Positions 1 through 6,555 of a DNA stretch of 9,902 bases are shown in pieces. The DNA is taken from positions 1 to 9,902 of the forward strand of contig JAISXS010000007.1 of assembly GCA_031270385.1 (NCBI GenBank), written 5' to 3'. The translations under genes and the position numbers were made by a program. The notes under the pieces were generated by a model. It worked only from the letters and a program-made list of their open reading frames with translations, was not told the origin of the DNA and made no database searches. Origin of the DNA: Puniceicoccales bacterium (lineage in GTDB: Bacteria; Verrucomicrobiota; Verrucomicrobiia; Opitutales; JAIRKQ01). Numbering within the stretch: position 1 is the first letter of the stretch; each line of letters opens with the position of its first letter.

Positions 1-191
1 CAAACGTCTCGCTCGCTTCCTTTACCGTATGCGTGCTTTCATATTTTAACACACTTTTTTTCAAATCCGTTGTATATAGTCATCTTCCCCGAGAAAAGCA
101 TGCTCCCCCCGTTTTCCAAGAAACGTGAGCCCCGCCAATAAATGTCATTAGACAGATGCTTTTTTCAAGTAAGATAACTATAGTATGCCAT
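1..191 (-). pseudogene. IS630-family transposase, N-terminal fragment broken by a palindromic repeat
   Basis: The start codon is at 191-189 and the first codons read M-A-Y-Y. The repeat at 75-182 then interrupts the frame and introduces a TGA after a few codons. On the far side, 74 to 1 reads TTDLKKSVLKYESTHTVKEA and continues with SETF to the window edge. If the repeat plus one TA is removed, the two parts join in frame as M-A-Y-Y-T-T-D-L-K-K, which lines up with the start of the other transposase (MYYSKDLREKVVKYF) and with the usual helix-turn-helix N-terminus of IS630 transposases. The copy is therefore almost certainly inactive unless the repeat is removed. It is clearly diverged from the transposase at 9848, so the two belong to different IS630 members or old copies. 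Confidence 0.8.
75..182 (+). repeat. MITE-like palindromic repeat, copy 1 (108 bp), inserted in the transposase
   Basis: The copy begins TATAGTCATCTTCCCCGAGA and ends TTCAAGTAAGATAACTATA; the ends are imperfect inverted complements over about 26 bases (AAAAGCA near one end, TGCTTTT near the other). It sits inside the transposase N-terminus, and its removal with one TA restores that frame. At 108 bp it is 3 bp longer than the commonest length of 105. Orientation is called plus when the CGAGTAAGATAACTATA-type arm is on the right. Confidence 0.85.
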
Positions 192-237
192 CTACTCTTC
201 ATGTGCAAATTTAAATGCGCTTGTCAAGGAGTTTGAC

Positions 238-348
238 TATAGATATCGCTAGACAGAATGCTTTTCTCAAGCAAGACAACTATACTTAGCGGAAAGATTT
301 TCGTTTTTTGGAATGTAGAGTATGCTTTTCTTGGGGAAGATGACTGTA
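238..348 (-). repeat. Rearranged palindromic repeat, copy 2: right arm followed by an inverted left half
   Basis: Positions 242-284 match the right arm of the repeat in plus orientation (CAGAATGCTTTTCTC, then CAACTATA). Positions 285-348 match the left half in reverse orientation (TTAGCGGAAAGAT to GATGACTGTA). In normal copies these two parts face each other, so one arm is flipped here. The left side shares TATA (238-241) with the end of the IS630 element, which suggests the IS inserted into this repeat at a TA. It lies 40 bp beyond the murJ stop codon and could also fold in the murJ transcript. Confidence 0.7.
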
Positions 349-388
349 TGCGCCATAGTTTTTCCGGACGTGCAACAGATGTGGAGGC

Positions 389-1972
389 TCAGCTTTTTCC
401 GGCCGCAGGTCTTATTACATTTGCGATGAATTTTCTGCAGATAAGAAGATATGCTGGAATAGCCAGCGCGATGGAGAGTGCAATCGCAGTAATGTCGCTA
501 TGGCGCAGTACCAGCGGGAGATAGTTTTTTATGAAATTTACGAAAAACTTTGCAGCGAATGCTATGGCGGCAACCGTGACACAGCCGCGGACTATCGTGG
601 TACAGTTGCTGAGGCCAAATGAAATTGGTATGCTGGCAGTTCTTTTGAATAGAATTAATAGGAGGATGCACTGCAAAATGGCAGTACTTGCCGTTGCCAT
701 TGCCAGGCCAGTTGCTCCGAACGGGCCGACCAATGTTAACGCGAGAAAGGCGTTGGAGACCAAAACGATTACACCGACAAGTGCCGGAGTTTTCGTATTT
801 TTCAGTGAATGAAATCCGCGAATTAACAATGCCGACGTCCCCGAGAACACCATACTAACGCAATATGCCGTAACCAATGGGACGACACTAAGTACGTCTT
901 TGCTGGAAAAGTCCCCATATTCGAACAGTACTGATATTATTTCGTGCCTTAGGATGAAAAGGCCAACAGCCGACGGGAGCAGAATCCATGCCATCGCAAC
1001 GAGGCAACCGCTAAAGGTTTTTCCAATTGCACTGGCGGATGCGTCTGAACTCGCGGACTTTGCGATTGATGGGAAAAAAACTGTAGTAATCGCCGCACCG
1101 AAAATACCAGTCGGAAGTTCGGTTATACGAACAGCGATGTACAATGATGCCACAACGGATGGTGAAAAAGTATAGGCAATACCACGGGAAATAAGGATAT
1201 TTAGTTGTTCTATCGCTGCACCAAATGCTCCTGGCAAAAATAATTTCCAAGTCATTCGCATATTTTCTTCCATATCGTGACACCCCGAACTAGATGTCGG
1301 TCGCCAGCCGATGGCAACTAACGCGCACAGTGAAATTATCAACTGCAGAATTCCACCGATCAACACACCGGCTATCAGGCAATGCATCAGTTTTATCCCA
1401 TCGAAATTGTAGCATAATCTTCCGATGAGTAGGGACAGAATCATTGAAATATTCATCCAGATTTGGTTGATCGACGCTATGAAAAATTTTCCCAAAATAT
1501 TCAGTACAGCGGCACACATGGCAGACAGACAAACGAACGCCATGTATGGCAGTAGTGCCGATGTAAATGACAGCACCATTGTCCATTTTTCGCCAATAAT
1601 AACGTCCTTGGCCGCTAGGACGGTAATAATGTTGCTAGTTATTAAAATTACGACATAGATGACGGCTAAAATGCAAAACAAAATGGTCACCAAGCGGCGG
1701 ATTATGAGGTTGAACAGATTGAACATTGACTCTCTGCCGTGGCTGACGTATTGGGACGACAACATGGGAACAACGGCGGACGAAAGAGCCCCTTCCCCGA
1801 GTAGGCGGCGAAAGAGATTTGGCAGACTAAATGCAAGTATGAATGCACCAAAAATTTCTGATGTGCCAAAGAATCGGACTGTGGCCCTATCCCGCAGATA
1901 ACCGAATATTCTAGAAACGATCGTCATCGACGAAACGATCGAAATATTTCTAATCATGCTGCTTTTTGCCAT
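389..1972 (-). CDS. murJ: Lipid II flippase MurJ (MviN family)
   Basis: This 527-aa integral inner-membrane protein belongs to the MurJ/MviN branch of the MOP exporter superfamily, which moves lipid II, the peptidoglycan precursor, to the periplasmic side of the membrane. The N-terminus shows the family signature: VSSMTIVSRIFGYLRD at 13-28, then SLPNLFRRLLGEGALSSA at 49-66. Arginines 21, 27 and 55 fall where the functionally important R18, R24 and R52 of E. coli MurJ lie. Many hydrophobic segments follow to the end, as expected for about 14 transmembrane helices, and the length is close to the 511 aa of E. coli MurJ, so the gene appears complete. The ATG at 1972 lies 23 bp inside the end of rsmD, so the two are probably co-transcribed and translationally coupled; GGTGAT just upstream is a weak ribosome binding site. 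A start at Met6 cannot be excluded. Confidence 0.93.
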   Translation of the reverse strand: MAKSSMIRNISIVSSMTIVSRIFGYLRDRATVRFFGTSEIFGAFILAFSLPNLFRRLLGEGALSSAVVPMLSSQYVSHGRESMFNLFNLIIRRLVTILFCILAVIYVVILITSNIITVLAAKDVIIGEKWTMVLSFTSALLPYMAFVCLSAMCAAVLNILGKFFIASINQIWMNISMILSLLIGRLCYNFDGIKLMHCLIAGVLIGGILQLIISLCALVAIGWRPTSSSGCHDMEENMRMTWKLFLPGAFGAAIEQLNILISRGIAYTFSPSVVASLYIAVRITELPTGIFGAAITTVFFPSIAKSASSDASASAIGKTFSGCLVAMAWILLPSAVGLFILRHEIISVLFEYGDFSSKDVLSVVPLVTAYCVSMVFSGTSALLIRGFHSLKNTKTPALVGVIVLVSNAFLALTLVGPFGATGLAMATASTAILQCILLLILFKRTASIPISFGLSNCTTIVRGCVTVAAIAFAAKFFVNFIKNYLPLVLRHSDITAIALSIALAIPAYLLICRKFIANVIRPAAGKS

Positions 1973-2531
1973 ATATCACCGCATTCGGTTGCCTGGAGTT
2001 ACTCGTGCGTCCGAGACGTCTCAATTCTATAACATTACACGACTCCTCAAATTTATGCGACCCTGGTACCTCGAATATCAGACGTGAAGTGGTAGAGCCT
2101 TTCAGGAATTTTGAAAAGATTTCCAATAGTTCGCTACCTCGATTTTCAACCATGTTGTATGGAGGGTCGATGAAAATTACGTCAAATTCCGCAGAACAAG
2201 ATTCTGCGAAAACGAAAATGTCCTGGCACAGCACCTTCGTTGTAAAATTTCTGGCGGTTGATTTTCTTACTTTTTTTATGTTCCATTCAATGGCATCCAC
2301 CGCTGATCTACTTTTTTCCACGAAGACACAGCCATCAGCCCCCCTACTGAGCGCTTCTAGACCATAGCTTCCGACGCCAGCAAATGTGTCTAGAACGAGG
2401 GATTTTTGCACGGCACGACCGATGGAAGAAAATACAGCTTCCCGTAGAAAATCAGTTGCCGGACGTAAACACCCCACGTCTCGCGGTACATCGAGCAGTA
2501 TGCCACGGGCATTTCCTCCAGTGATTCGCAT
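1950..2531 (-). CDS. rsmD: 16S rRNA (guanine(966)-N(2))-methyltransferase RsmD
   Basis: The 193-aa protein is a Rossmann-fold SAM-dependent methyltransferase that in E. coli modifies G966 of 16S rRNA in the 30S particle. Visible motifs are the N-terminal MRITGGNARG, RPATDFLREAVFSSIG at 23-38, the SAM-binding motif I DTFAGVGSYGLEALSRGA at 48-65 followed by acidic E72, and the catalytic DPPY at 122-125. Length matches the family (about 190-200 aa). I chose the ATG at 2531 because MRITGG aligns with the usual family start (MRIISG); an upstream TTG at 2561 would add ten residues unlike the family. No clear Shine-Dalgarno sequence precedes it. The gap to the upstream ymdB-like gene is 31 bp, and the 3' end overlaps murJ by 23 bp. 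Confidence 0.92.
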   Translation of the reverse strand: MRITGGNARGILLDVPRDVGCLRPATDFLREAVFSSIGRAVQKSLVLDTFAGVGSYGLEALSRGADGCVFVEKSRSAVDAIEWNIKKVRKSTARNFTTKVLCQDIFVFAESCSAEFDVIFIDPPYNMVENRGSELLEIFSKFLKGSTTSRLIFEVPGSHKFEESCNVIELRRLGRTSNSRQPNAVIYGKKQHD

Positions 2532-2562
2532 CGCGAATAACAGATGAAAATTTTGCAGCAAA

Positions 2563-3369
2563 TTACGATATTTTTTCTGAGAATCTTGCGATTTTCACGG
2601 CTCGCTTTGAATTTCCGTCGAATGTTAGGACGACTCCATTGAGACGGACATCGTTCGTTGCCACGTCGAACCTTTGCGGAATTCCAAATTTCATGGAGTA
2701 CAAGACCGGTGAAATTTCACGGCCAATGACCGATTCATGCGGCCCACACATCCCGAGATCCGTTATGTAGGCGGTTCCGTTCGGTAGAATTCGCTCATCT
2801 GCGGTTTGAACATGGGTATGAGTTCCGACGATTGCGGAAACTTTTCCATCGAAATTCCACCCAAGAGCGATCTTCTCCGATGTCGCTTCAGCATGTACCT
2901 CGACTAAAAAAATATCAATATTTTCGCCATTATTTTTTAGAAGATTCTCTACCGCTTCGAAGGCACAGGATGCGTGAATTTTCATAAAATTGCGACCGAG
3001 AACCAGACAGATCCCAATCTTTGTGCCGCCATTTTCGATTGTTACAAAATTTTTTCCTGGACAAATCCTCGGTAGATTCGCCGGCCGGCAAACATATGGC
3101 AACCCATCGATGTCCACGTCAAACCCCGTCCTGTCCCAGACATGATCTCCGAGAGTTATGGCATCCACGCCGGCGTGGTGTAATAATTCGGCATGGGCAC
3201 GCGTTATACCGGCTCCAGAGGTTGCATTTTCACCATTCGCAACCACAACGTCGATACCATGTGTCCTCCTTATGCCATCGAGGTTGGCAACTATCGCCTC
3301 CCGTGCCGGACGACCAACTAGGTCCCCGAGGTACAAAATTCTCAACGAAGACTGTATTTTCCTCTCCAT
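2563..3369 (-). CDS. ymdB: YmdB/TIGR00282-family metallophosphoesterase
   Basis: The 268-aa protein matches the YmdB family of dinuclear metal phosphodiesterases. The Bacillus subtilis member hydrolyses 2',3'-cyclic nucleotides and affects sporulation and biofilm decisions; the role here is unknown. Likely metal ligands are visible: D16 in YLGDLVG, E47/N48 in NGEN, H76 in TLGDHVWD, H159 in EVHAEATSEK, and H184 and H186 in VGTHTHVQTAD. The block GTAYITDLGMCGP after these is also typical. Position 75 is Asp where B. subtilis has Asn (GNHTWD). The length is normal and the gene is complete. It is the first gene of a minus-strand cluster with rsmD and murJ, and starts 52 bp from the divergent SurA-like gene. 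The symbol follows the B. subtilis homologue. Confidence 0.9.
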   Translation of the reverse strand: MERKIQSSLRILYLGDLVGRPAREAIVANLDGIRRTHGIDVVVANGENATSGAGITRAHAELLHHAGVDAITLGDHVWDRTGFDVDIDGLPYVCRPANLPRICPGKNFVTIENGGTKIGICLVLGRNFMKIHASCAFEAVENLLKNNGENIDIFLVEVHAEATSEKIALGWNFDGKVSAIVGTHTHVQTADERILPNGTAYITDLGMCGPHESVIGREISPVLYSMKFGIPQRFDVATNDVRLNGVVLTFDGNSKRAVKIARFSEKIS

Positions 3370-3421
3370 AAAAGCATTTCGGTGATGCTAGTCCTAAATC
3401 TTACAAAGTACACAAAAAAGG
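3370..3421. promoter_or_regulatory. Divergent intergenic region between the ymdB-like and surA-like genes
   Basis: Only 52 bp separate the two divergent start codons, so promoters for both the minus-strand cluster and the chaperone gene must lie here or reach into the coding ends. A small palindrome, AGCAT-ttcggtg-ATGCT, lies at about 3373-3389, within the presumed leader of the ymdB-like gene. On the minus strand TAAGAT resembles a -10 box, but no good -35 box stands at the right distance. No promoter is assigned. Confidence 0.35.
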
Positions 3422-4495
3422 ATGGAAAATTCTCTATCCGTTTTCATAGTTTCCGCCATGTCATTTTTCGATAGGTTGTGGAATTGTGTTATCATCGCTG
3501 TTTGCGTCGTGTTTCTCAGTGTCTCTGGGGCGCGCTGCGAGGATGTTGTAGACTTCGTTTCCGATGAAATTTCGGATAACATGGAGACTTCCAGGGAAAA
3601 TAACCTCATCCCAGTGTATGCCAACGACATCGCCGCCATAGTAAACGATGAAATAATAACTGTGGCGCAAGTGATGCGAGGGGTCGCTTACTTTTTGCCG
3701 CAAATACGCGCTGAATCATGGTCTCTGGCAGATTTTAACAGAAAAATACATGAAGCAAAAAATACTGTTTTGAATGCTATGATAGAAAAAATTTTAATAG
3801 TTTCCGATTTCAAGGCAAAAGGTGGGCGCATACCGGATGGCTTGTGTAAAAAAGAATATGAGGCCCACGTGCGCAACAGATTCAACGGCGACAGGGTGGC
3901 ATTTGCGAAGTTTTTGCGAGAAAGCGGAAAATCTGTCAGGGAGTTTAAGAAGGATATCGAGGAAAGTGTCGTTGTTAGCTTCGTTGTGAGTGACATATTG
4001 AAGTCGAAAATGGAAATAAGTCCCGCGAAAATCAGGGAATATTACGATGAACATATTCAAGATTTCATCGTAGATCGCCAGGTTTTTGTGAGCGAAATAT
4101 CCATTGCGAAAAAAAATTATGGCGAAAACGAGCTCCAGTCAAAGATTGCGGCTGTGGTAGCAGCAATAAAAAACGGGAAAGATCTGCAGCATATAACATC
4201 CACTTTCAGCGATTTCAGAAAAAATCAGATAGGATGGGTTGTAGTCGATCAGTTGATTCCAGAATTTTCCGATGTCGTTCGCGGATTGCAGAGTGGGGAA
4301 TTTTCGGAACCAGTGGTCACGGATGATAGGGTGTACATATTCTTCGTTTCCGATGAGCGGCCGGCAAAGAAATTCGCCATCGGGGAGGTTAATAGCGACA
4401 TCGAAAGGATTCTGGCGGCAAAATATAAGACCGAGGTAAGGGACAATTACGTAAAAAAATTGAAGGAACGGGCATACGTAAAAATTTTTCTGTAA
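3422..4495 (+). CDS. SurA/PpiC-type periplasmic peptidyl-prolyl isomerase (chaperone)
   Basis: This 357-aa exported protein resembles SurA, which escorts outer-membrane proteins across the periplasm. Residues 1-39 contain a hydrophobic core (CVIIAVCVVFLSVSG) ending in GARC-ED, fitting a signal peptide; the Arg before Cys argues against a lipobox. A SurA-like N-terminal region (about 66-200) starts with IAAIVNDEIITVAQV and contains long amphipathic helices. One parvulin/PpiC rotamase domain follows at about 218-312, with QIGWVVVDQLIPEF at 269-282 and LQSGEFSEPVVTDDRVYIFFV at 289-309 shown here only by its core GEFSEPV. A helical tail closes the protein. E. coli SurA has two parvulin domains, so this is a shorter, single-domain form. 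The ATG at 3422 has AAAAAAGG immediately before it, too close to be an ideal ribosome site; Met13 (3458) would give a shorter, more typical signal peptide. Confidence 0.85.
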   Translation: MENSLSVFIVSAMSFFDRLWNCVIIAVCVVFLSVSGARCEDVVDFVSDEISDNMETSRENNLIPVYANDIAAIVNDEIITVAQVMRGVAYFLPQIRAESWSLADFNRKIHEAKNTVLNAMIEKILIVSDFKAKGGRIPDGLCKKEYEAHVRNRFNGDRVAFAKFLRESGKSVREFKKDIEESVVVSFVVSDILKSKMEISPAKIREYYDEHIQDFIVDRQVFVSEISIAKKNYGENELQSKIAAVVAAIKNGKDLQHITSTFSDFRKNQIGWVVVDQLIPEFSDVVRGLQSGEFSEPVVTDDRVYIFFVSDERPAKKFAIGEVNSDIERILAAKYKTEVRDNYVKKLKERAYVKIFL

Positions 4496-4521
4496 GTTCC
4501 AACATAGCTCAGGCGTGGGTG

Positions 4522-4557
4522 TGATATGCCTTTGCCCGCTGTGACAGGGCCCTATCA
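4522..4557 (+). terminator. Possible hairpin downstream of the surA-like gene
   Basis: Twenty-six bases after the stop codon, an outer stem TGATA/TATCA encloses an inner stem GCC..CTG/CAG..GGC with a TGA loop. No T-run follows on the plus strand, so this is not a canonical intrinsic terminator; it may be an mRNA 3' end structure or chance pairing. Confidence 0.3.
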
Positions 4558-4691
4558 TCAAAAGCGATATGTTATTTAACTTGTAATTTTGTTAAAATTT
4601 GTTCGTTGCGCTCGTCTCTTCCGTAAAAGTCCATCGGTAAAATGTGAGTTCCGCTGTCTTTAAAAATCGGAAAACTCGGACGCAGACGTCG
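4558..4691. other. Non-coding stretch with no recognised feature
   Basis: Between the hairpin and the repeat array there is no convincing open reading frame, tRNA or repeat arm. TTTAAC and GTTAAA at about 4575-4596 could pair, but the AT-rich stem is weak. Confidence 0.5.
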
Positions 4692-4796
4692 TATAGTCAT
4701 TTTATTCGAGAAGAGCGTATTATTTTTTCATAAAAATTGGAATTTTTCCGCCAAATGTCGTCGAGTAGAATGCTTTTTTCGAGTAAGATAACTATA
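4692..4796 (+). repeat. MITE-like palindromic repeat, copy 3 (105 bp)
   Basis: The copy begins TATAGTCATTTTATTCGAGA and ends TTTCGAGTAAGATAACTATA, with complementary ends. The centre has its own small inverted repeat, AAAAATT-gg-AATTTTT. It is the first whole copy of the array downstream of the surA-like gene. Confidence 0.85.
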
Positions 4797-4896
4797 ACCA
4801 GGGAGACGATTGCCGAATTTTTACTCTCTTTGTCGAAAGATGTCATGTTTTGGTATCCACAAACAATAACCCGGAATCGAGCCAATTTTCATTACT

Positions 4897-5000
4897 TATA
4901 GCTGTTTCATCTGAAAAGGGCATGTTTTTTTATAAAAAGGAGGATTTTCTTCGCCAAATATCGTTGAGTTAGAATGCCCTTGTCGAGTGTGATAGCTATA
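4897..5000 (+). repeat. MITE-like palindromic repeat, copy 4 (104 bp, GGGC subtype)
   Basis: The ends are TATAGCTGTTTCATCTGAAA and CTTGTCGAGTGTGATAGCTATA (core GTCGAGTGTGATAGC). The inner stem has AAGGGCAT pairing with ATGCCCTT instead of AAAAGCA with TGCTTTT, so both arms changed together. Confidence 0.85.
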
Positions 5001-5026
5001 ACTTCGTCGCTGATGTGTGGTTGTCT

Positions 5027-5130
5027 TATAGCTGTCACGCTCGACAAAGGCATCCCGCCTAGCGATACTCGGCGGGGGAATTTTCCTTTTTACAAAAAAA
5101 AGTACGTCCTTCTCAGGTGAAGCAACTATA
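5027..5130 (-). repeat. MITE-like palindromic repeat, copy 5 (104 bp), reversed
   Basis: It begins TATAGCTGTCACGCTCGACA, the reverse complement of the right arm, and ends GGTGAAGCAACTATA. The final TATA (5127-5130) is also the first TATA of the next copy, so the two are joined head to head without spacer. Confidence 0.82.
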
Positions 5131-5231
5131 GTCATTTTCCCCGAGAAAAGCACACTCTTCATTCCAAAAAACGGGAATTTTTCTGCTAAATATCGTTAAA
5201 TAGAATGCTTTTTTCAAGTAAGACGACTATA
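5127..5231 (+). repeat. MITE-like palindromic repeat, copy 6 (105 bp)
   Basis: It begins TATAGTCATTTTCCCCGAGA and ends TCAAGTAAGACGACTATA. Centre: ATTCC-aaaaaacg-GGAAT can pair. It shares its first four bases with the reversed copy to its left. Confidence 0.85.
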
Positions 5232-5262
5232 TGTTCGGTAGCCGGGATGAACTTCTGGCTTT

Positions 5263-5365
5263 TACAGCTGTTTCATCTGAGAAGGGCGTTCCTTTCTTTG
5301 CAAAAAGAAAAATTTTCCGCCAAGCATCGTTGGGTAGGACGCCTTCGTCGAGTGCGACAGCTATG
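5263..5365 (+). repeat. MITE-like palindromic repeat, copy 7 (103 bp, terminal TATA decayed)
   Basis: It begins TACAGCTGTTTCATCTGAGA and ends GTCGAGTGCGACAGCTATG; both terminal TATA motifs carry one change. The stem GGGCG/CGCC shows the paired-arm variation seen in copy 4. Confidence 0.78.
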
Positions 5366-5378
5366 CAAACCTTTTTGT

Positions 5379-5416
5379 GGTCGCCGCACCCAGCAAAGGC
5401 ATCCTCACCAATGATA
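5379..5416 (-). repeat. Lone right-arm fragment, reversed
   Basis: CAGCAAAGGCATCCTCACCA and the following GATA align with the reversed right arm of copy 5 (GACAAAGGCATCC..C.A..GATA). No matching left half is attached; the fragment runs directly into copy 8. Confidence 0.55.
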
Positions 5417-5519
5417 TAGCCATCTTGTCCGGTGAAAGCATATTATCCTTTCACAGAAGCGGTAATTTCTCCACCAAACACCGTCGGACTGAACGCCCTC
5501 CCCGAGTAAGATGACTATA
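5415..5519 (+). repeat. MITE-like palindromic repeat, copy 8 (105 bp)
   Basis: It begins TATAGCCATCTTGTCCGGTG and ends CCCCGAGTAAGATGACTATA. The inner sequence is more diverged than in other copies (AAAGCAT against ACGCCCTC), so the middle stem is partly lost. Confidence 0.8.
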
Positions 5520-5582
5520 TTTGGTGGAGAATTCTCGTTTTTATGAAAAATAACATGCTCTTTTCGGGTAAAACGATCACAA
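5520..5582 (-). repeat. Left-half fragment, reversed, fused to copy 8
   Basis: TTTGGTGGAGAATTCTCG through CTTTTCGGGTAAAACGATCA matches the left half of the repeat read backward. The junction, right after ACTATA, is at the same consensus position (within a base) as the junction in the rearranged copy at 285. Confidence 0.65.
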
Positions 5583-5585
5583 CAA

Positions 5586-5611
5586 GACGGCTCTGCTGAG
5601 TGCGGCAATTG
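5586..5611 (+). repeat. Decayed right-arm fragment
   Basis: GACGGCTCTGCTGAGTGCGG followed by CAATTG aligns with the right arm of copy 7, sharing GACG, CT and GAGTGCG-CA. It closes the repeat array next to the unknown gene. Confidence 0.45.
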
Positions 5612-5649
5612 GGGTTTGGACGTCACTCACAGAGCTGTACAAATCGCTA

Positions 5650-6345
5650 CTAATCTTGCACTGATGAATACAAGTCCAGCCACTTGATGAGATTGGCGAA
5701 CGACTCTTCGCGGTCGTGTGTGTCCCCGGACTTTGTGGCCTGTAGCATTTTCACTATCCCATCGGAAGTTTCAGATGCAATGAATCCGCCAAATATTTGT
5801 TGAATGTACACTATGATTGCGTCCACAGGCCTGGTCACATCATGACCTTTTTTCAGCAAAGCTAGACATTTTTTTACATTTTTGGCAATATACTCCATTT
5901 CCAAGACCAGTAAATCCTCACCTATCGAACGATCCACGGTGATGGAACATGTTGTTTGCTTGATTTCCGCCACCAGCCTGTCAACGGACGTCGGCGTTGG
6001 TACATTATTCGGGTTTGGCCACCCTTCAACTGTATCATTATCGTTATGATTACCGATATCGACCAAAAATACACCACCAGGTGTTTCCTCTACCTCCTCA
6101 GTTTCCTGTGTTTCTAGTATTTCATGCAAACCAAGACTATACACGATAGCTGCGCGATTTCCCAGGTGGCTATTCGTCGAAAGCAGTTGGCCTTGTTCTG
6201 CACCGGCAATGGGTTCGTGACTGGCGTCATCCATCGCAACGGCACTGCCACCGTGTGTGTTGGTGTTTTCATTGACATTGACATTTTGGTTAGCTAACAA
6301 CAAATCACTGGACGGTTGCAAGCTAAAATGAATCCTTGTACTCAT
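5650..6345 (-). CDS. Hypothetical protein, 231 aa, acidic, low-complexity N-terminal half
   Basis: I do not recognise this protein. It has no signal peptide and no clear transmembrane segment. Residues about 20-30 are a short Asn/Val/Thr-rich run (NVNVNENTNT) encoded by a small tandem repeat at about 6273-6287, and 78-90 is Glu/Thr-rich (ETQETEEVEET). The second half looks folded and helical, with hydrophobic segments such as DLLVLEMEYIAKNVKKCLALL and VDAIIVYIQQIFGGFIAS shown by cores LLVLEMEY and IIVYIQQIF. The start is supported by GGAG ten bases upstream of the ATG at 6345. It stands alone between repeats, with no operon partner. A disordered N-terminus plus a small helical domain would be compatible with a cytoplasmic adaptor or a secreted protein, but that is speculation. 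Confidence 0.65.
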   Translation of the reverse strand: MSTRIHFSLQPSSDLLLANQNVNVNENTNTHGGSAVAMDDASHEPIAGAEQGQLLSTNSHLGNRAAIVYSLGLHEILETQETEEVEETPGGVFLVDIGNHNDNDTVEGWPNPNNVPTPTSVDRLVAEIKQTTCSITVDRSIGEDLLVLEMEYIAKNVKKCLALLKKGHDVTRPVDAIIVYIQQIFGGFIASETSDGIVKMLQATKSGDTHDREESFANLIKWLDLYSSVQD

Positions 6346-6555
6346 ACTAATCTATCTCCATTACTTTAAACTCGCTTGATTCCGTCGCGTCACTACACTC
6401 GCATGCTCCGTTAGATGACGAAACGGAATGTGTGGTGCGAAACATGGAAGCACGCACCCACCTCAAACACAACGGAGAGTCTGAAAAAATTGGCAAAAAA
6501 TCAATCCCTAAATTTGTTAGCGAAATAGTTAGTGAATATAATTACCAGGTATTTA
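6346..6555. promoter_or_regulatory. Upstream region of the hypothetical gene, with two hairpins
   Basis: No gene is visible here. Two neighbouring inverted repeats occur: TCCGTT/AACGGA at 6407-6427 and GGTGCG/CGCACC at 6434-6458. Both lie upstream of the ATG at 6345 and could fold in its 5' leader or act as protein binding sites. No convincing -35/-10 pair was found. Confidence 0.35.

Larger units (their letters stand above)
1..241 (-). mobile_element. IS630-family insertion sequence, 5' end only, running off the left edge
   Basis: Read on the minus strand from 241 leftward, the element starts TATAG and has CTCCTTGACAAGCGCATTTAAA shortened here to its core CCTTGACAAG, then a short leader and an ATG at 191-189. 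The first 32 bases agree with the start of the second IS630 element at 9795 at about 24 positions by hand count, and the spacing from end to start codon is similar. IS630/Tc1-type elements insert at TA, which fits the TA at the outer end. The element is interrupted by a repeat at 75-182. The rest of the element lies outside the window. Confidence 0.75.

Noticed and set aside
258..524. Plus-strand frame of 88 codons at the left
   Set aside because: It consists of repeat sequence followed by the antisense of murJ; similar repeat-derived frames starting MLFS occur at 5205 and 6634, so they reflect the repeat and not genes.
1966..2367. 133-codon plus-strand frame opposite rsmD
   Set aside because: It is the complement of the methyltransferase motifs and carries no independent signal.
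3458..3541. Lipoprotein signal in the SurA-like protein
   Set aside because: The Cys follows G-A-R, and Arg at -1 does not fit a lipobox.
4496..4691. tRNA or small RNA gene after the surA-like gene
   Set aside because: No cloverleaf or TTCGA-type loop in the right place could be built; only a modest hairpin is visible.
4797..4896. Possible decayed repeat arm (CTTTGTCGA near 4828)
   Set aside because: Only a nine-base core matches; the rest does not align well enough to call.
4692..5613. CRISPR array
   Set aside because: The repeats are ~105 bp, palindromic, in both orientations and irregularly spaced, with no uniform spacers and no cas genes.
4896..5626. Several 60-90-codon frames in the repeat array on both strands
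   Set aside because: They are translations of palindromic repeats and their spacers, with no shared protein outside the repeats and no ribosome sites.
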